The position numbers and the translations under genes are program-made. This document shows positions 59,969-64,000 of a stretch of DNA of 64,000 bases, one piece after another. Every line of letters begins with the position of its first letter. The stretch's first letter is position 1. Source of the DNA: Mycoplasmopsis cynos (GTDB lineage: Bacteria; Bacillota_I; Bacilli_A; Mycoplasmatales; Metamycoplasmataceae); assembly GCF_900660545.1 (NCBI RefSeq), contig NZ_LR214986.1, positions 248,001 to 312,000 of the forward strand, written 5' to 3'. The notes below the pieces were generated by a model. The model ran no database searches and was not told where the DNA came from. It saw only the letters and a program-made list of their open reading frames with translations.

Positions 59969-60883
59969 ATGAATTATTTGGATGGTTTAAAAACACCAAA
60001 AAACATTCTTACGGAATGAGAGCAAGAAGATAATAAAAAAAGCAACATTATCAAAAAAACAAAATTTAGCATTATCGATAATGAATTGTTAGGTTTAAGA
60101 CCAGGACAATTCTTAATAGTAGGAGGAAGACCAGGAACAGGAAAAACAACCTTTCTTATCAATCTAATTAATAACATAGAGCAAACATTATCAGAAAACG
60201 AATATATTTTATTTATCTCATTTGAACAGTCATCAAATGAAATTGTAGAAAAGTTATTTGCGCTTAATACTTGTGAAAAATTAAAAACCTTTTATGAAAT
60301 TGATAAAAAAGAAATTTTAAACAGAAACCCAGAAGCAACGCAAAAACTTAAAGAGCAAAAAATATTAATTTATGATAATGCATCTTTAATGGTAGAACAG
60401 ATAACAACATTGATAAATGAAATTGAAAGTAATTTAAATATAAAAATTAAAGCATTGTTTTTAGACCATATCCAAATTACACAAACAACAATAAATGGTA
60501 ATCGTTATGAAAAGACTTCAATAGTTTCACGAACTTTAAAAATAACAGCATTGCAAAATAATATACCAGTAATTGCATTATCTCAATTATCAAGAGATTA
60601 TGCAAAAAAGACAGCAGCAAAACCAACAGCACCTAACATCACAGACCTTAGAGATAGTGGTAATTTAGAACAAGACGCAGATATAATAATGTTTTTATAT
60701 GAGCTTGATAATGAAAATGATAATCTTTTAAAAGAGTTAGGCGTTTCGATAGTTAAAAATAGAAATGGACGTTTAACAAAAAGTAAAGTTATATTTTCAC
60801 CAATATTTGCAAAAATTTGAGATTTTGAAGAAGCAGCAAAATTAGGAATAACTAATTCTTTAAAAGGAGCGCAAAATGAATAA
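59969..60883 (+). CDS. Phage DnaB-like replicative helicase, ATPase core only
   Basis: 304 residues. Walker A GRPGTGKT (53-60), Walker B-type IKALFLDHIQI, and the family phrases VIALSQLSRDYAK and NITDLRDSGNLEQDADIIMFLY. The N-terminal DnaG-interacting domain of cellular DnaB (about 150 residues) is absent, so loading must differ. It starts after GGAGGAAAA; ends IWDFEEAAKLG... through a TGA Trp and overlaps the next ATG by 8 bases. First gene of the prophage module. Confidence 0.92.
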
Positions 60884-61643
60884 TACACAAAAATTAAAAG
60901 CATTTGGCTACAATATTGCAAAAGGTATGTGTAAGATTTTAGATGCACCAGAAAAAAGAGAAACAGTAAATGGTAAAGTTTTTGCAACAGCAAGAGCATC
61001 ATTTACATCATACACTCAAAGACCAGGTGAAGCATATACAACTTACTTTTCTTTAATTGCTTTTGGTAAGAATGCAACAAGATTAATAAATAATTTTCAA
61101 GCAGGGGACTTTATTAGATTTATTGGTAAGATTTATCAAAAAAAATATTTTAATGAACAAAAAAACACAGAATCTATATCTTTAAACGTGCATATTTTAA
61201 GTATGTCGAAAGTTGATAAATTTTTAAATCAAAAACAAATGGAGGACGAATATTTTTCAATTGAAATTTTAAGTACATTAGCACAAGACCCTAGAAAAAT
61301 TAATGATGATACTATACTTTTAAATGTATGTTATCCTAATAATTCGGATGATGCAGAGTTTATAACAATATTTTCAAAAGAAAAATATTTAGAACGTTTA
61401 GCACCTAATGAACAAAATTGTTTTAAAAAAGGGAAGATTATAGGAATAAAATTTTTACCTTATGGAGTTAAAAAAACTACTTCATCAGGAAAAATTTATA
61501 TAGGTATTACAGGACAAGCAACGACAATTTTTTATGTTGAAGACTTAATTGATGATAATCCATTAATTGCTAAATCAACTCAAAATGTAGAATTAAGCGC
61601 ACAAGAGACAAAAGAATTATATGAAAGTTTATTTTTAGATTAA
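60876..61643 (+). CDS. SSB-like protein, probably two OB folds
   Basis: 255 residues. Residues about 55-115 (TTYFSLIAFGKNATRLINNFQAGDFIRFIGKI, SISLNVHILSMSKVD) match the single-stranded-DNA-binding-protein pattern with its FGK.A...N...G..V/I.G motif. Residues 125-235 have a similar order of strands (ILLNVCYPNNSDDAEFITIFSKEKYLERL, GKIIGIKFLPYGV), suggesting a second copy. No acidic SSB tail tip; ends ESLFLD. Gene order between helicase and terminase supports a phage replication role. Confidence 0.7.
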   Translation: MNNTQKLKAFGYNIAKGMCKILDAPEKRETVNGKVFATARASFTSYTQRPGEAYTTYFSLIAFGKNATRLINNFQAGDFIRFIGKIYQKKYFNEQKNTESISLNVHILSMSKVDKFLNQKQMEDEYFSIEILSTLAQDPRKINDDTILLNVCYPNNSDDAEFITIFSKEKYLERLAPNEQNCFKKGKIIGIKFLPYGVKKTTSSGKIYIGITGQATTIFYVEDLIDDNPLIAKSTQNVELSAQETKELYESLFLD

Positions 61644-61646
61644 CAG

Positions 61647-63299
61647 ATGATACCAGAATTTACAGAACAAAAATTAAAACAGATTTTACATTATACAGAC
61701 CTTGATGCAAATCCAAGTTATGACGCATTTAAATCAAAAGAATTTTACGAAATTCAATCAGGCGCAAAAGGAGTATCAAAGTCTTTTGGTGGAGCAATAA
61801 TATCAATTTATCGATTAGTAAATGAAAAAATATTTTGTAGTGTATGATGTCGTAATCAATATAACCATATCGCTAATACATTGCGGCCTATGTTTTTAAA
61901 AGTATTATCTTTTTTAAAAGATGAACATAATTTAGATTACACAGAATATATAACCGTGACAACTTCAGGTGTTTATTGAAATTTTGACGATGGCGGAAAA
62001 GGTCGTTGCATACTTTTTCAAAACTTCGAAAAGACCCAAGCGTTTCAAGGAATTACACTACCAAATAACGCATTTAAATTTGGTGAATTAGTTATTGATG
62101 AACCGATTGAAGACCCAATTGATACTAAAAAGACACCATTAGAATTACAACAGCTTTATGAAGTGCAGGAAGAAAAAATACCACTTTTAATTCAAAATAC
62201 AGTTTTAAGAACACAAGCACCTGATAATTTTCAAATCAAAGTAAAGTTTTTTTACAATATTTTTACAACAGAGCATTTTTTAATACAAAAGTTTCATAAT
62301 GTAGTTTTACCGATTTTAACACCAGATGGTAATCCAAATAATTTAATAATGGAAAAATTAATTAAAGAGCATTATATACAAAAAACAGATGCTAATTTTG
62401 ATGATGATTTAGGCATAACTATTACAATGTTCGCAAAAACTTTTGTACCAAAAAAAGAATTAAGTGCAATACAAATGAAAAACCTAAATTCTTTAAAAAA
62501 TAAGAATTTACGTTTATGGATTGTTACAGTTGCAGGATTTGTTTTTTTAGATGAAACACAAAAAACTAATTACTTTTTAAAGCCTTATATCATAAATAAT
62601 TTAGGTGAGATTAGAAAAGAAATAGAATTAGTAGAAAAAGAATACTTTTATACGCTTTTAAAAAATAATGAAATTTATTCGATTTGAGATGGTTTTGATC
62701 CAGGTAAAGTTGATAATGCGTCGTGAGTGCGTGTTGCATTAACTAAAAAAGGAGAAATTTTAGTTTTAGAAGCAGTAGAAGATATTAAAGCTATTACAAA
62801 AACAGATAGTAGATTACAAAATTGTAGAGCATTATTAAAAATAATTGATGAAAGCAATAAAGATATAATGCAATATTTAAAAAATAAAAATTCTCTTGAT
62901 GATGAAGAAATTTTAACAGCAGAAACATTTAACAGTGTTATCGCTTGTGATAACGATATTATTATTGAAAACTTAAATGCAATTGCATCAGAAATGCAAT
63001 TAGATAACATTTATGCAGTTAAAGCAAATAGACGTGATACAAATAAACAAGCTTTCGGCATTGTGTCTCGTCAAAATTGAGAAAAATTTATTTTTGCTAA
63101 TGGTCTTATTAAATTAATAAATTCACAAGGTAGTAAAAAACTTTTAGAAAACTTTACTAAACAAGTTATACCCGACCAAGAATTAAAAAGAGATGAAAGT
63201 ATTTTTGCAGAAATTTACGATTTAATTAATGCTTTTGAAATGGCGTGTTCGTTTATATATAAAAATCAATATTTAATTTTTCAAAGCAAAGGAGAATAA
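61647..63299 (+). CDS. Phage terminase large subunit
   Basis: 550 residues. ATPase part: Walker A variant GAKGVSKS (39-46), adenine-binding FYEIQ, Walker B LVIDEP with Asp151-Glu152, and coupling motif VLRTQAP. Nuclease part: DGFDPGKVDNASWV with Asp351 as first metal ligand, and later Asp residues (ACDNDIIIENL; EIYDLINAF). It packages phage DNA. Assembled from four pieces by reading TGA as Trp. Three bases after the SSB-like gene, AUG context CAGATG. Confidence 0.9.
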
Positions 63300-64000
63300 A
63301 TGTCAAAAACAAATGAAGAAATTTTTAAATCAAATTTTATATTAACTAATTCTCAAAATTTTAATTCTATTTTCGGCGAAGGAAAAGAGTTTAAAATACC
63401 AGATAGTAAAAAACAATTTGAAAATGATGGCGCAGTACAACAAATGACACAACTCGCTAACGCTTTACCAAAAATAGAATTAGAAAATCAAAAAGAATTA
63501 TTAAAGTTTTTGAATAATAATTATTTTTTAGAATTAATACAAAAATTAGAGGTAATGCTTTATAAAAAAGGATTAGCCGCATTAGGTATTTTAGAAAATA
63601 AAAAAATAGTTTTAGCAGAAGTAATAGATTATGCGTTTAATTTAGATAATAAATTATCTTTTTTAAAAGTTTCATTAGGACAACAAAAAATAAAAAATGA
63701 AGTTTTTGAAGTTGTTTATGAATATGATTTAGATAGTAATTACATTAAAAAATATGGTATTAGCACTAGAACAGGCAAAACAATATCGCCAAAAGAATTA
63801 TTTGGTAGCACTTATAAACAAGAATTAAATGTTAATAATTTTATACCATTTACTGTTTTCAAAAATAAAGCAAGTGAAGCACCAGATATCGAAATGGTAA
63901 ATCCTGAACTTTTTGAAATCTTAAATGCTAAATATAAATCATTAATTTTAGATATGTATTTATCTTTACCAATACCCCAAGTACAATGAAATGTCGGCGG
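63300..64000 (+). CDS. Probable phage portal protein, 5' part
   Basis: Starts MSKTNEEIFKSNFILTNSQNF directly after the terminase stop (GGAGAATAAATG) and runs off the window at codon 233. The position after the terminase and the early mixed helix/strand part with YEYDLDSNYIKKYGISTRTGKT fit a portal protein, but the diagnostic C-terminal regions are outside the window. Ends in a TGA Trp (QVQWNVGG). Confidence 0.65.

Noticed and set aside
60598-61002. Minus-strand open frame of 134 codons
   Set aside because: Antisense to the phage helicase and SSB-like genes, Leu/Phe runs, no start signal; shadow frame.

Overview
The window is low-GC mollicute DNA that uses genetic code 4. Almost every long gene is broken at TGA unless TGA is read as tryptophan. 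The gene set (efp, secA without a zinc tail, hrcA-grpE-dnaK with CIRCE, two Opp-type peptide transporters with very long OppA lipoproteins, a PDxFFG-type surface protein, large membrane-anchored coiled-coil proteins) points to a Mycoplasma/Mycoplasmopsis/Metamycoplasma species, probably of the hominis side of the mycoplasmas. I cannot name the species from sequence alone.

Layout. 1-6.6 kb: an Asp23-like gene and efp (minus), two unrelated membrane proteins including an ECF-type S component, a frameshifted RpiR regulator, a decayed stretch, and manA. 6.6-14.1 kb: a minus-strand carbohydrate operon (rpe-like epimerase, three unknown membrane proteins joined by short overlaps, EIIA-EIIB-EIIC of the ascorbate/UlaABC type, transketolase) with a divergent RpiR/MurR regulator. 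14.1-19.5 kb: rsmE, an ABC-F ATPase with one dead ATP site, a small unknown gene and secA (minus). 19.5-31.1 kb: a promoter, a short leader ORF, alternative hairpins, a lysine riboswitch with a clear antiterminator/terminator switch, then pepF-oppABCDF and a small membrane protein. 31.2-34.2 kb: a 1001-residue coiled-coil membrane protein (minus). 34.4-49.7 kb: a second operon with a PDxFFG protein carrying a zinc-protease motif, a second OppABCDF and a lipoprotein. 49.7-55.3 kb: heat-shock genes hrcA-grpE and dnaK, each with a CIRCE operator (GrpE carries an N-terminal FKBP-like domain), a dimeric dUTPase, tRNA-Leu(CAA) and an M42 aminopeptidase. 55.4-64 kb: a 1235-residue coiled-coil membrane protein, a decayed interval, and the start of a prophage (DnaB-like ATPase, SSB-like protein, terminase large subunit, probable portal protein running off the end).

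How it fits together. The organism appears to live on imported peptides and sugars. Lysine supply seems to be sensed directly by RNA, which switches peptide uptake and intracellular peptide cleavage (PepF). A second Opp system is co-transcribed with a surface protein that may be a protease. The PTS operon feeds a phosphorylated pentulose or related sugar through an epimerase and transketolase, under an RpiR regulator. The most notable items are the lysine switch with its unexplained upstream leader, the FKBP-GrpE fusion, the asymmetric ABC-F protein, the PDxFFG-Opp operon, and a near-identical 22-bp promoter/palindrome repeat in front of the coiled-coil gene and the prophage genes.
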